Shown piece after piece: positions 39,656-49,238 of a stretch of 64,000 bases of DNA. The stretch comes from Pantoea trifolii (GTDB lineage Bacteria > Pseudomonadota > Gammaproteobacteria > Enterobacterales > Enterobacteriaceae): NCBI RefSeq assembly GCF_024506435.1, contig NZ_JANIET010000001.1, positions 2,790,001 to 2,854,000 of the forward strand, in the 5' to 3' direction. The position numbers and the translations under genes were made by a program. Position 1 is the first letter of the stretch, and each line of letters begins with the position of its first letter. Under the pieces are notes generated by a model. It searched no databases. It saw nothing but the letters and a program-made list of their open reading frames with translations, and was not told where the DNA came from.

Positions 39656-41116
39656 TTACGCCAGGCTCTGAACCTGATGTTGCTGCAGATGATCGGCGAG
39701 GGTGTAGCTGCTATCGCTGGCGTTGTAGTGGTTTTCCGTGGCGCGCGCATCGCTGTGCGGAGCGGCGGCGCTGTCGCCTGACGGTTGATTCAGCGTAACG
39801 GTCGGCACCTGATGCGTGGCGACGGTGAACAGGTTCTCGATGATTTGCGTGTCGTGGTTACCGTACTCATCCCAGCGCGTGGCCAGCGGCGACACTTCAC
39901 CATCCGGCAGCGCCTGCAGATCGTCGGCGCTGATGGTCACCATGCCATTGACCGGCGTGTAGTTTTTGCCGTTGAGCGTCAGCTCCTTTACGCCTTCGAG
40001 ATAGAAACTGAGATCGTGCTGTGCTTCCTGCTGACTCAGCGTGGTATCGCCGCCAATATCAATTTCGTAATAGATGTCTGGCAGTTTGGTGACCACGTTG
40101 AGTTCCAGCAATGCGTCGGTGCTGTTGCCGGCGCCATCCTGCGCATATACACGCACTTCGCCCAGTGAAATGAAATTCGCTACGTCACTGGACGGAATCG
40201 TTGCCTGCCAGTGACCATCGCTGCCAATCTGAGCGTGATAGACCGCATCACCGCTGCACAGCAACAGTTGCTGGCCCGGCACCATCACCGAGAGGTCACC
40301 GCTAAAGGTGAGATCGTTTTGGCTCTCATCTTTATTGATCACGTTGTCTGCCGTGACCTTATCGAAGCTGATGTGCGGCAAACTGCTGACGTGGGTAATT
40401 AAGGTGACATCCTGCTGATAAACGGTGGTTTTGCCGTTGGGATCGGTGGCGCTGACTTTCAGGCTATAGATGCCATCCTGTAATGCCTGAAGATCTTGTG
40501 AGGGAATGGCGGCGGTCCATTCGCCTTTGTCATTAACGCCGCCAATATATTTATTACCGGCTAAGATCACCGTGAGATGGCTGTTCGCCGGCATATGCGT
40601 GACGCTACCGTGCACCTCCACGCCGTAAATGCCTTCTGCCACGTTAACCGCGTTATCCCCGCTGATTGGATCCACCGTCAGCGTGGGCTTGATGGTTTTA
40701 TCCATGTAAACCCCGAAGCCCACCTGCGTATCGGTGCTGTTGCCAGCTTTGTCGGTGATGGTTAGCGTCAGCGAATAGGCGCCGTCGGCTAATCCGTTGA
40801 GCACCGAAGGCGGCATTGAGGCATTCCAGTAACCCCATTTATTCACCGTGCTGTGCCAGCTTTCACCGTTAAAGGTCATCGTCACGGTGGCGCCGGGTTC
40901 GGATTCGGCGCGACCACGCAGGTGAATGTTCCTGCCGGATTCCCACGCGGCGATCACACCATCCATCGCTATGGGTTCATACGGACGTAGCGGCGCGGGC
41001 GGCGTGGTATCCACGCTGCGCGTTTGCAGAGTTGAAGCGTCGTCTGCCACCGGATAAAGGCTGACCGCGGATTGTAGAATCGCCGCTAATTGTTGTTCTG
41101 ATTGATGTAAAGACAT
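39656..41116 (-). CDS. Short Ig-like repeat protein, probable T1SS substrate (Bap-like)
   Basis: 486 residues with no signal peptide, as for type I substrates. An N-terminal ~45-residue segment is followed by about four bacterial Ig-like repeats. Visible repeat marks: GDNAVNVAEG, ADNVINKDESQNDLTFSG and GDTTLSQQEAQHDLSFYLEG at module starts, with ITDKAGNST, DGAGNSTD and similar closings. The C-terminal ~45 residues (DSSYTLADHLQQHQVQSLA at the end) look like the uncleaved secretion signal of such adhesins. No RTX nonapeptides were seen. Relatives exported by LapB-like systems usually have thousands of residues, so this is either a reduced adhesin or a distinct short class. GAGGT precedes the ATG. 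It is the first gene of the operon. Confidence 0.75.
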   Translation of the reverse strand: MSLHQSEQQLAAILQSAVSLYPVADDASTLQTRSVDTTPPAPLRPYEPIAMDGVIAAWESGRNIHLRGRAESEPGATVTMTFNGESWHSTVNKWGYWNASMPPSVLNGLADGAYSLTLTITDKAGNSTDTQVGFGVYMDKTIKPTLTVDPISGDNAVNVAEGIYGVEVHGSVTHMPANSHLTVILAGNKYIGGVNDKGEWTAAIPSQDLQALQDGIYSLKVSATDPNGKTTVYQQDVTLITHVSSLPHISFDKVTADNVINKDESQNDLTFSGDLSVMVPGQQLLLCSGDAVYHAQIGSDGHWQATIPSSDVANFISLGEVRVYAQDGAGNSTDALLELNVVTKLPDIYYEIDIGGDTTLSQQEAQHDLSFYLEGVKELTLNGKNYTPVNGMVTISADDLQALPDGEVSPLATRWDEYGNHDTQIIENLFTVATHQVPTVTLNQPSGDSAAAPHSDARATENHYNASDSSYTLADHLQQHQVQSLA

Positions 41117-41676
41117 GGGTAACCTCGTTACAGGGAATCTATTGCAGCGGCCATTAAGCTTATTAATGATTTAAGCGTACCGGTGCGCCATACAGGCCGT
41201 TAATAAACGGTCCGCTTCGCCTGATGAAAACGGGTTACCAGCAGGTAACAAGGATTAAAAGAAGACACAGCAAAACTCTCCCAATCGGGAGAAATATTCT
41301 CGATCTCGCTATATTCCGCATCGGGAGCCGATGGGATGACTAACATATCGGTTTTAGGTGGTCGCTGCCTATTGGCGAAAATCCGGAAATGCATGCTTTG
41401 CGACAGCGCCAAAAAATTGACGTGTAAGCCGCGTCTGGCGCGGAATCTTTCATCAGTATACTGCATCATTCAGCAGAAAAAATTTTACTTAAGTCACTCC
41501 AGTTATGGTTGGCACATGCCAGGAAAGTTCTGGAAAAGCGCAGCGACGCGTGAAAAATCGGTAATATGCCTGTTTCTGGCGTTTAATCGCTGCCATCCGA
41601 ATTGTCTGATGCGCGGTGTGACGCCCGCTTTGATGCTAAACTTCGTCGCTTCAACCGCTAATGAAAAATACTCTTT
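41117..41676. other. Intergenic region upstream of the T1SS operon and MFS gene
   Basis: About 560 bp between divergent genes; it should hold both promoters. Open frames of 89 aa (minus, 41200-41469) and 114 aa (plus, 41336-41680) exist but overlap each other, lack ribosome sites and resemble nothing I know. A small hairpin (CCGCGTC-TGG-CGCGG region, near 41428) is present. No further features were recognised. Confidence 0.5.
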
Positions 41677-42831
41677 ATGACAGCACTGGACGCCGCGCCG
41701 CACAATAAATTGCATCACCGTGTCAACCTTGGGACACGCATCGTTTTCCTCATCGCCGGATTGGGCATGTCCGCATGGGCACCGCTGGTGCCGTTCGCCA
41801 GCCAGCGTCTGGCGTTGAGCGGCGCGTCATTGGGCGGTTTGTTGCTGTGTTTAGGCATTGGATCGCTGGCGGCGATGCCGATTACCGGCGGGTTAATCGC
41901 GCGTTTCGGTGGTCGTCGGGTGATGTTGTGCTCCACGCTGGTGGTGCTGGCGGTGTTACCGCTGCTGGCGACGCTCAATGTGATGTGGCTGATGGCCGCC
42001 ACTTTAATGGTGTTTGGTGCCGGACTCGGCATGCTGGATGTCGCGATGAACGTGCAGGCGGTTGAAGTGGAAAAAGCCGCGCGCAAGCCGATGATGTCCG
42101 GTTTCCACGGTTTCTTTAGCCTCGGCGGCATTATCGGCGCGGGCTCCGTCAGCCTGCTGCTCGGCAGCGGCCTGACGCCGTTGCAAGCGGTTGGCGCGGT
42201 GATGGTGCTGATTGTGTTGCTGTTGGTATGGAGCCTGCCAACGCTGATGACCGAACGCCTGCATCAGCCCGATCAGCCGTGGCTGGTTATTCCGCGCGGC
42301 TGGGTGGCTTTCCTCGGTTTGCTCTGCTTTATTCTGTTTCTTGCCGAAGGTGCGGTGCTGGATTGGGGCGCGCTGTTGCTGCTGCAAAGCCCGGAGATGA
42401 GCCCGGCGCACGCCGGTTTAGGTTATGCGGTGTTCTCGGTGGCGATGACCATTGGTCGTCTGACCGGCGATAAAGTGATTCAGCGCTTTGGCCGTTATCC
42501 GGTGATGTTGACCGGTGCGCTAGCCGCTGCAGCGGGCATGACGCTGGCGGTGTTGCTGCCGTGGCCGCAAATTGCGCTGCTGGCTTTCCTGCTGGTGGGT
42601 TTTGGTCTCGCCAATACGGTGCCGATGTTGTTCAATGCTGCCGGGAATCAACACGATATGCCGTCGAATCTGGCGATTTCGGCCATGACAACGTTAGGCT
42701 ATGCAGGTATTCTTTCAGGTCCGGCTTTAATCGGATTAATTTCCCAGTGGATCAGCCTGAGTGGTGCATTTTTGCTTATCGCTCTGCTGCTGCTGGCCGT
42801 CGCTGCCAGTGCCCGACGGGTTGCGCGCTAA
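41677..42831 (+). CDS. MFS transporter (YbjJ-like)
   Basis: Major facilitator superfamily protein of 384 residues with 12 hydrophobic segments. The loop 2-3 motif GGLIARFGGRRVM is present, and MSGFHGFFSLGGIIGAG, LAEGAVLDWGALLL and the closing NTVPMLFNAAG resemble E. coli YbjJ and related sugar or drug transporters of the FucP-like branch. Substrate unknown. The ATG at 41677 lacks a good Shine-Dalgarno. It sits just upstream of rcsD (20 nt gap), where E. coli has the micF/ompC region, so it may provide or alter transcription into rcsDB. Confidence 0.82.
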   Translation: MTALDAAPHNKLHHRVNLGTRIVFLIAGLGMSAWAPLVPFASQRLALSGASLGGLLLCLGIGSLAAMPITGGLIARFGGRRVMLCSTLVVLAVLPLLATLNVMWLMAATLMVFGAGLGMLDVAMNVQAVEVEKAARKPMMSGFHGFFSLGGIIGAGSVSLLLGSGLTPLQAVGAVMVLIVLLLVWSLPTLMTERLHQPDQPWLVIPRGWVAFLGLLCFILFLAEGAVLDWGALLLLQSPEMSPAHAGLGYAVFSVAMTIGRLTGDKVIQRFGRYPVMLTGALAAAAGMTLAVLLPWPQIALLAFLLVGFGLANTVPMLFNAAGNQHDMPSNLAISAMTTLGYAGILSGPALIGLISQWISLSGAFLLIALLLLAVAASARRVAR

Positions 42832-42851
42832 TTCCATGATCCTGAGACACT

Positions 42852-45518
42852 ATGCTGCCTTATAAATTTCCTCTGACATCCGGCAATGTAACGCGCTTTT
42901 TCGTGGTGTTTAACCTGGTGCTTTTTCTGGCGCTGGGCGCGATAGTGCACAACAGCGTGAATGCCTGGATTACAGAGAAGCGCTATGCGATGACCGATTT
43001 GGCGCGTGCGATGCAGAAACGCATCGATGCGTCGCGCTTCGCTACGTGGCAGATCTATGAAAACCTGGCCACCAGCGCCGCCGGTTCGTCGCCGAACAGC
43101 AATCTTCAGGAAACCCGCCTGCGCCCGGATGTCTATTATCTGGAAAAAACCCGCCGCAAAACCGAAGCGCTGATTTTTGGTTCGCACGATAGCAGCACGC
43201 TGGATATGACCATGCGCATGTCCAACTATCTCGATACGCTGTGGGGCGCGGAAAATCCGACCTGGTCGATGTACTTCCTTAATGGTCAGGATAACAGCCT
43301 GATTATGATCTCCACGCTGCCGCTGAAAGACATGGCGACGCGTTATAAAGAGAGCGCGATTAATACGCTGGTTGATAGCCGCCGCGCCGAAATGCTGCAG
43401 CAGGCTAATGCGCTGGATGAGCGCGAAAGTTTCTCGCCGCTGCGTCATTTCGCCTGGCAGAACGATCACTACTTTACGCTGCGTACTACCTTCAATCAGC
43501 CAGGCCACTTAGCCACCGTGGTGGCGTTCGATTTGCCGGTTAACGATCTGATCCCGCGCAATATGCCGCTGGAGAATTTCCAGCTGCGTCAGGACGCCAC
43601 GCAAACTTCCACCACCGCCACCACCAGCGACGACACCAGCAGCGAAAGCACCCACGTGGCGCTGGTGAATCCGAATCTGGAGATCGCCGCATCGCTGCCA
43701 AGTACGTCGCTGCAGCTGGTGTACCGCGTGCCGCTTACCAGCCTGGCGCTGGATACGCTGCATAACCTGATGTGGCCGCTGTTGATCAACCTTGTGCTGT
43801 TTTTATTGTCGATTGCCGGTATTACGCTGCTGCGTCAGCAGTCGCTGCGCCCGAACGAAAACCAGAGCGCCGAGCTGGATTCGCTGCGCATGCTGAATGA
43901 AGAGATTGTCGCCAGTTTGCCGGTCGGCTTGCTGGTGTACGACTTCGCCACCAACCGCACGCTGCTCAGCAATAAAATCGCCGAACATCTGCTGCCGCAC
44001 CTGAATTTGCAGAAGATCATCAATATGTCGGATCAGCATCAGGGCGTATTGCAGGCCACCATCAATAACGAAGTGTATGAGATTCGCCACGCGCGCAGCG
44101 TGCTGTCGCCGCATACCCAGCTGTTTATGATGCGCGATCAGGACCGTGAATTACTGGTGAATAAGAAGCTGCAGAAGGCGCAACAGGTGCTGGATCGCAA
44201 TCACCAGATGCGTCAGCAATTAATGCATAACCTCGGTCACGCGCTGAACCGTCCGCTGCAAAGTATGGTTAAGCAGTTGGTGCAATTCAGCCAGCGTGAC
44301 GATGACGAAAGCGTGCTCGATCTGCTCGACGAGAGCCAGGGATTGGCGCGCCTTGTCGATGACATCGTGCTGCTCAATCGCCTTGAAGCGCATGACTGGT
44401 CTCCAGATGCCAGCGTGTTCAACCTGCAGGATATGCTGGATGAAATCGCGCTGGAAAGCCTGCCGCTGCTGCGCCGTAAAGGTCTGGCTTTAGTGGTGAA
44501 CAACCATTTAGCCAATGACGAGATGCGCTTTGGCGATCGTCGTGCATTGCGTAAAGTGCTGACCACGCTGATGCACTATTCGCTGACCACCACGCGCTGG
44601 GGCAAGATTTCGCTGGAGATTAAAACCACTGAAGACAAGCCTAATCAGGTCTTGCTGCAGCTGGTGGATACCGGCTCCGGCTTAAGCGTCGATGAACTGG
44701 CGAATGTCGATTTCCCCTATCTTGGTGAAACCACGCAGGATCGTTTTGGCCAGGCATCCGGCATGGCATTTTTCCTCTGTAAGCAGCTGTGCAAACAGAT
44801 GGGCGGCCAGCTGGAGATCATCGCTAAACCTGATATCGGCACACGCTACAACATCCAATTGCCGCTGGCGTTAGAGCAGCAAGGTGAGCAGGAAGAGAAA
44901 CTGCTGGAAGGCGTGACCGCGTTGGTGGATATCGCCGTCGAAGATGTACACAAGATCGTTTGCCGCCACCTCGAAAACTGGGGCGCGAAATGCCTGACGT
45001 CGGATGAACGTTTGACCGGTCAGGATCATGATGTGCTGGTAACCGACGATCCCGCCCGTCTGAACGGTTGGGCGCTGTTACTGGCTGGTGACGAAATGGG
45101 TCATCACGCGTTGAACGATCAACAATTCCGGGTCAACTTCAATCTCAGTAATGCACTGCTTGATGCGCTGCTGGCCCTGATTGAAAAGCAGCTTTCTCAT
45201 GATTTGTTAGAGGAGAGTCGCGAAGATGAAGAAGCCACGCCGCTGATGAGCGGAGGCTATTTCCAGCTGTTTACCGAGACAGTACCGCCAGATGTGAAGA
45301 GACTGTATACTGAAGCGGCGGAAAAGGATTATCCCTCGCTTGCTCAGACAGCACATCGCCTGAAAGGCGTGTTTGCCATGCTCAATCTGGGGTCAGGTAA
45401 ACTGCTTTGTGAAGCGTTAGAACAACACATTAAAGTATGTGACGATTTAACCATTAAAAATACCACCAGTGAAATTGACGCGTACGTCAGCCAACTGCTG
45501 CAGCAAGGTAACCAATAA
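42852..45518 (+). CDS. rcsD: Phosphotransfer protein RcsD
   Basis: Inner-membrane intermediate of the Rcs envelope-stress relay, passing phosphate from RcsC to RcsB. 888 residues (890 in E. coli). Membrane helices at about 15-35 and 305-325 flank a periplasmic domain. A degenerate kinase-like region follows without a catalytic His box, then the RcsD-ABL domain. The C-terminal HPt domain has the phospho-accepting His near 835 in TAHRLKGVFAML. Conserved starts (VIVHNS-type, NAWITEKRY) align with E. coli. rcsB starts two bases after its stop. The gene appears intact. Confidence 0.95.
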   Translation: MLPYKFPLTSGNVTRFFVVFNLVLFLALGAIVHNSVNAWITEKRYAMTDLARAMQKRIDASRFATWQIYENLATSAAGSSPNSNLQETRLRPDVYYLEKTRRKTEALIFGSHDSSTLDMTMRMSNYLDTLWGAENPTWSMYFLNGQDNSLIMISTLPLKDMATRYKESAINTLVDSRRAEMLQQANALDERESFSPLRHFAWQNDHYFTLRTTFNQPGHLATVVAFDLPVNDLIPRNMPLENFQLRQDATQTSTTATTSDDTSSESTHVALVNPNLEIAASLPSTSLQLVYRVPLTSLALDTLHNLMWPLLINLVLFLLSIAGITLLRQQSLRPNENQSAELDSLRMLNEEIVASLPVGLLVYDFATNRTLLSNKIAEHLLPHLNLQKIINMSDQHQGVLQATINNEVYEIRHARSVLSPHTQLFMMRDQDRELLVNKKLQKAQQVLDRNHQMRQQLMHNLGHALNRPLQSMVKQLVQFSQRDDDESVLDLLDESQGLARLVDDIVLLNRLEAHDWSPDASVFNLQDMLDEIALESLPLLRRKGLALVVNNHLANDEMRFGDRRALRKVLTTLMHYSLTTTRWGKISLEIKTTEDKPNQVLLQLVDTGSGLSVDELANVDFPYLGETTQDRFGQASGMAFFLCKQLCKQMGGQLEIIAKPDIGTRYNIQLPLALEQQGEQEEKLLEGVTALVDIAVEDVHKIVCRHLENWGAKCLTSDERLTGQDHDVLVTDDPARLNGWALLLAGDEMGHHALNDQQFRVNFNLSNALLDALLALIEKQLSHDLLEESREDEEATPLMSGGYFQLFTETVPPDVKRLYTEAAEKDYPSLAQTAHRLKGVFAMLNLGSGKLLCEALEQHIKVCDDLTIKNTTSEIDAYVSQLLQQGNQ

Positions 45519-45519
45519 G

Positions 45520-46170
45520 ATGAATAACTTGAACGTAATTATTGCCGATGACCATCCGATCGTTCTGTTCGGTATCCGTAAGTCACTGGAACAGATTGAA
45601 TGGGTTAACGTTGTAGGTGAGTTTGAAGACTCAACAGCATTAGTAAACAGCTTGCCCAAACTGGACGCCAATGTCCTGATTACCGACCTCTCCATGCCAG
45701 GCGAGAAGTACGGTGACGGTATCACCCTGATCAAATACATCAAACGTCACTATCCGGATCTCTCGATTATCGTTCTTACCATGAACAATAACCCAGCGAT
45801 CCTGAGCGCGGTGTTGGATCTGGATATCGAAGGGATCGTACTGAAGCAAGGTGCACCAACCGATCTGCCAAAAGCGCTGGCTGCTCTGCAGAAAGGCAAA
45901 AAATATACGCCGGAAAGCGTGGCAAAACTGCTGGAGCGCATCAGCGCTGGCGGTTACGGTGACAAACGTCTGTCACCGAAAGAGAGTGAAGTACTGCGTC
46001 TGTTCGCAGAAGGTTTCCTGGTGACTGAGATTGCTAAGAAACTGAACCGCAGTATCAAAACCATCAGTAGCCAGAAGAAATCAGCCATGATGAAACTGGG
46101 CGTGGAAAATGATATCGCGCTGCTGAACTATCTCTCTTCGGTTAGCGCCACTCAGGTCGACAAAGAGTAA
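45520..46170 (+). CDS. rcsB: Response regulator RcsB
   Basis: DNA-binding output of the Rcs relay; alone or with RcsA and other partners it controls capsule, motility and envelope genes. 216 residues from ATG at 45520 (identical to E. coli length). The receiver domain has the phospho-acceptor Asp56 in LITDLSMPG; the LuxR-type helix-turn-helix is near 150-205 (LSPKESEVLRLFAEGFLVTEIAKKLNRS). An in-frame start 51 nt upstream lies within rcsD and is not used. It directly follows rcsD and ends at a strong terminator. Confidence 0.97.
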   Translation: MNNLNVIIADDHPIVLFGIRKSLEQIEWVNVVGEFEDSTALVNSLPKLDANVLITDLSMPGEKYGDGITLIKYIKRHYPDLSIIVLTMNNNPAILSAVLDLDIEGIVLKQGAPTDLPKALAALQKGKKYTPESVAKLLERISAGGYGDKRLSPKESEVLRLFAEGFLVTEIAKKLNRSIKTISSQKKSAMMKLGVENDIALLNYLSSVSATQVDKE

Positions 46171-46175
46171 TCCTC

Positions 46176-46209
46176 AATGGGCGGCGTCTTCTGACACCGC
46201 CCATTTTTT
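46176..46209 (+). terminator. Terminator between rcsB and rcsC
   Basis: Stem AATGGGCGG / CCGCCCATT followed by TTTTTG, five bases after the rcsB stop, in front of the convergent rcsC end. Confidence 0.88.
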
Positions 46210-46218
46210 GCTCGCGTA

Positions 46219-48057
46219 TTACGCCCCTTCCCTGCCCTTTCTGACGCGTTCCGCATACACCGCCAGCGTACTTTTCAGCACATCCAGTGTAACCGGCTTC
46301 GACAAACAGTTATCCATGCCCGCATCCATACAGCGCTGCTTCTCTTCCGCTAACGCATTGGCCGTGACGCCAATCACCGGGAAAGTATGTCCTAACTGAC
46401 GCAGACGTTGTGTCAGACGATAACCATCCATGTTCGGCATGTTCACATCGCTCAGTACGATATCAATATGGTTGCGGCTCAGCACGTTCAGCGCATCCAC
46501 GCCGTCCTGCGCGGTTTTGGTCTGATATCCCACGGTGCCGAGCTGTTCTGACAGCAGCATGCGGTTGATCGGATGGTCATCAACAATCAGCACGATGATA
46601 TCTTCGAAGGTCGCAGCTGCTTTTGCCGCGGTTAACGGCAGCGGCGTGGCGGTTTCGCTATTGATGTTGATGCGGTAGATGCGGCCGAGCAGCTGCGGCA
46701 GATCGTGCAGCATCGCGCTGCTCTGGATCCATTGACCCGGCGCGGTTTCGTGCGGCATATCGATGTGCTGACCACAGATACGAATATGCGCGCGTCCGCT
46801 TTGCGCAGCGAGCTCATCGTGATCGCTAATGATCACATCATCCGCTGCCGCCTGACCGCGATAATACGCCACCTGAATGCCCTGCTGTTGCAGCAGACGC
46901 AGCAGGAAGCTGGCGAGGTATTCATTACGCATATCCAGCCAGATGGCTTTTTCCTGCAAGCCGTCCAGCAGCGGTGGTGCCGCCATCTGACCGGAATAGA
47001 TCGGAATGCGCACGATAAACTGACTGCCCATGCCCGGTTCGGAATCAACTTCGATATCGCCGTCCATCATGTTGATCAGCTTTTCACAGATCGCAAGCCC
47101 TAAGCCGGTTCCCTGGAAGTTACGTTGCACGCCCGAACCTACCTGGAAGAACGGATCGAACAGGCGCGTCACCTCTTTGGCCGGAATACCGACGCCGGTA
47201 TCACGCACGCGGAACGCCAGATATCCCTCTTTGACGTAAGCATGCAAGATGATACAGCCGGTATGCGTGAATTTGATGGCGTTGTTCAGCAGGTTAGATA
47301 TCACCTGCTGCAGGCGCATGGCATCGCCATCCAGGGTCAGCGGCACATCGTTTTCGATAAACACGTACAGCGTCAGGCGTTTGCGCACCACCAGCGAGAG
47401 ATAGTTGCTGGCAATGTGGTTGACCACTTCACGCGGCGAGAAAGGATGGGGCTCAATTTTCAGCTGTTCGGATTCAATCTTCGAGAAGTCGAGGATGTCG
47501 CTGATGATCTTCAGCAGCAGGCTCGACGAGTTGTTCATCGCCGTCACCAGTGAATCGACGCCTTTCGGCAGCACTTTGGTTTGCAGCAGATCGAGGTTAC
47601 CGATAATGCCGTACAGCGGCGTGCGCAGTTCGTGGCTGACGGTGGCAAGGAACATTGATTTCGACTGGCTGGCCTGCTCGGCCGAGTGCGCCATCTCCTG
47701 CAGCGACTGCTCCATACGCACGCGCGCCGAGACATCGACCAGCACGCAAATCGCCACGTTTTCATTGCGATAACGCGAATGCACAAAGCTGATTTGCAGG
47801 TTAGTGTTGCTGCCGGTCAGCACATCGACAAAGTTAACCTGCTGACCACCGATGATTTCATTCAGACGCTGACGATCTTCCTGCGTCAGCAGCGTCAGAT
47901 AGTTATGTGCCAGCTCGTTACTCAGAATGTTGGTGCCGTCGCTGGTGCGCAGAATACAGATGCCGACCGGCGCCGAGGCGACAATTTTGCGGTTGAACTG
48001 TTCGTGCTCCTCCAGTCGATGCGCATTCTCTTCAGCCGGCAGGAACATGCGGCGCTC
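46219..48057 (-). pseudogene. rcsC: rcsC 3' part: kinase core and receiver, out of frame with its N-terminus
   Basis: About 610 residues carrying the cytoplasmic half of RcsC. The linker LEEHEQFNRKIVASAPVGICIL and PAS-like region lead to the phospho-accepting His in VSHELRTPLYG. The ATPase motifs (NLLNNAIKFT, GTGLGLAICEKL) follow, then the RcsC-ABL domain and the receiver with Asp in VLSDVNMPNMDG. The sequence ERR-MFLPAEE upstream matches the E. coli linker, but it is reached from the N-terminal frame only if one base is removed from the six-base run at 48058-48063. No good ribosome site precedes the internal ATG at 48048. All catalytic motifs are intact, so damage is confined to the single frameshift. 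Confidence 0.88.
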
Positions 48058-49075
48058 AAAAAACCCACGCCAGCGTGAACAAAATTACCGCCGTAAAGAT
48101 ATTAAGCAGCAGCGCGTTAATCAGCATCAGCTTGAGTTGATCCATCAACACGTCGGTGGAAAGCGACCACACCACATTGAGATTGGAAGGTGGCAGCGGC
48201 TTCTTCAGCACCAGCTGGCGATAGCTGTCGAGATAGCCGAACCAGGTGCTGTTGTCCGGCAGATCGTCAAGCGAGTAGCCCGGCCCGCCGCGACGTGAAC
48301 TGAGCAGCGGACGGTAATTTTCATCGGTGATGGTGGCCACCAGCGGCAAACCGCCCGGCTGAATGAACTCATCCAGGCGGATATTCTGCTCCACGCCCAG
48401 CAGCGCCTGCAGTTTGTTCGCCACATACACCGGCATCACCATATAGAAGTTGCCGACGCCCGGCTGCGCGCTGCTGGTGATCCAGTACATCGGCTGGCGG
48501 CGCTCTTCTTCATTGCCGTTGCGATAGTGCAGCACGCGTTCACGCAGCGCTTTCAGGCTACGTTCACGATCGACTGAATTGTTGCTGCCGATGGTGAAAT
48601 CGGCCAGACACTGGTTCTCGCCACCGATGAAGAACACGCGGTTCAATTCATAGGCAGAGGCAAAATTGCTTTTCCAGTAATTGATGTAGTAGCTGAGCGA
48701 ATCCAGCGAGTTGCGCCAGGTGTTGCTCATTGAGGTGCAGTCGCCATCGGAAAACAGCGGCGTGAACTGCGGCAGCGCACCTTTGCCCGGCGGCAAACCG
48801 TTGAGCACATCCAGACCATTAGCGCTGCTGCTCAGGCGATTTTCGGTGATGTATTTCAGCTCGCGCATCACATCCGCCGAGTGGCGTACGTACCACTCAG
48901 CCTGACCGTAATTGGTGGCAAACTCCTGACGCACCGCGTTCTCTTTCTCGTGCAGCACGTTGATGATGTAGAAAGTGGTCAGCAGCGCACCCAGCGCCCA
49001 GAGCAGCAACGCCAGCGCACGAAATAGATAGCGCGAAATTCGAAGCGTAGTGCGAAAGGAGACAAGATATTTCAA
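48056..49075 (-). pseudogene. rcsC: rcsC 5' part: membrane sensor domain, frame ends early
   Basis: 339 residues holding the N-terminal membrane helix (about 18-40) and periplasmic sensor domain of RcsC, closely following E. coli (MKYLxSFRTTL, SNTWRxSL, GVEQxIR). The second membrane helix begins (LILFTLAWVF) and then TGA ends the frame where E. coli continues into the kinase. The cause is six T on the coding strand where five restore ...WVFERRMFLPAEE. Expected full length is about 950 residues. The site TTT TGA resembles the RF2 +1 recoding context, but no SD-like spacing supports that. A real mutation or a homopolymer sequencing error are the main options. Confidence 0.88.
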
Positions 49076-49185
49076 AAGAGGCTCACTGGCGGTAAGAGTT
49101 ATCAGGATGTTGAAAAGCTTTCATACACTAGCTTTATCGGCCCTAAAAAGCCAGCTAGCCCGCGCCTTTAGGGGAAAACTCAGAT

Positions 49186-49221
49186 AAAAAAACGGCAGGT
49201 CAGTTTCCTGACCTGCCGTTT
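49186..49221 (-). terminator. gyrA terminator
   Basis: 12-bp perfect stem ACGGCAGGTCAG / CTGACCTGCCGT with loop TTTC and an A-run (T-run for the minus strand) at the outer side, 18 bp after the gyrA stop. Confidence 0.92.
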
Positions 49222-49238
49222 AATAAAGCCGTTACGAA

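Noticed and set aside
41200..41680. Two overlapping open frames (89 aa minus, 114 aa plus) upstream of the T1SS operon
   Set aside because: No ribosome sites, no recognisable homology, and they overlap on opposite strands; the region is better read as promoter DNA.
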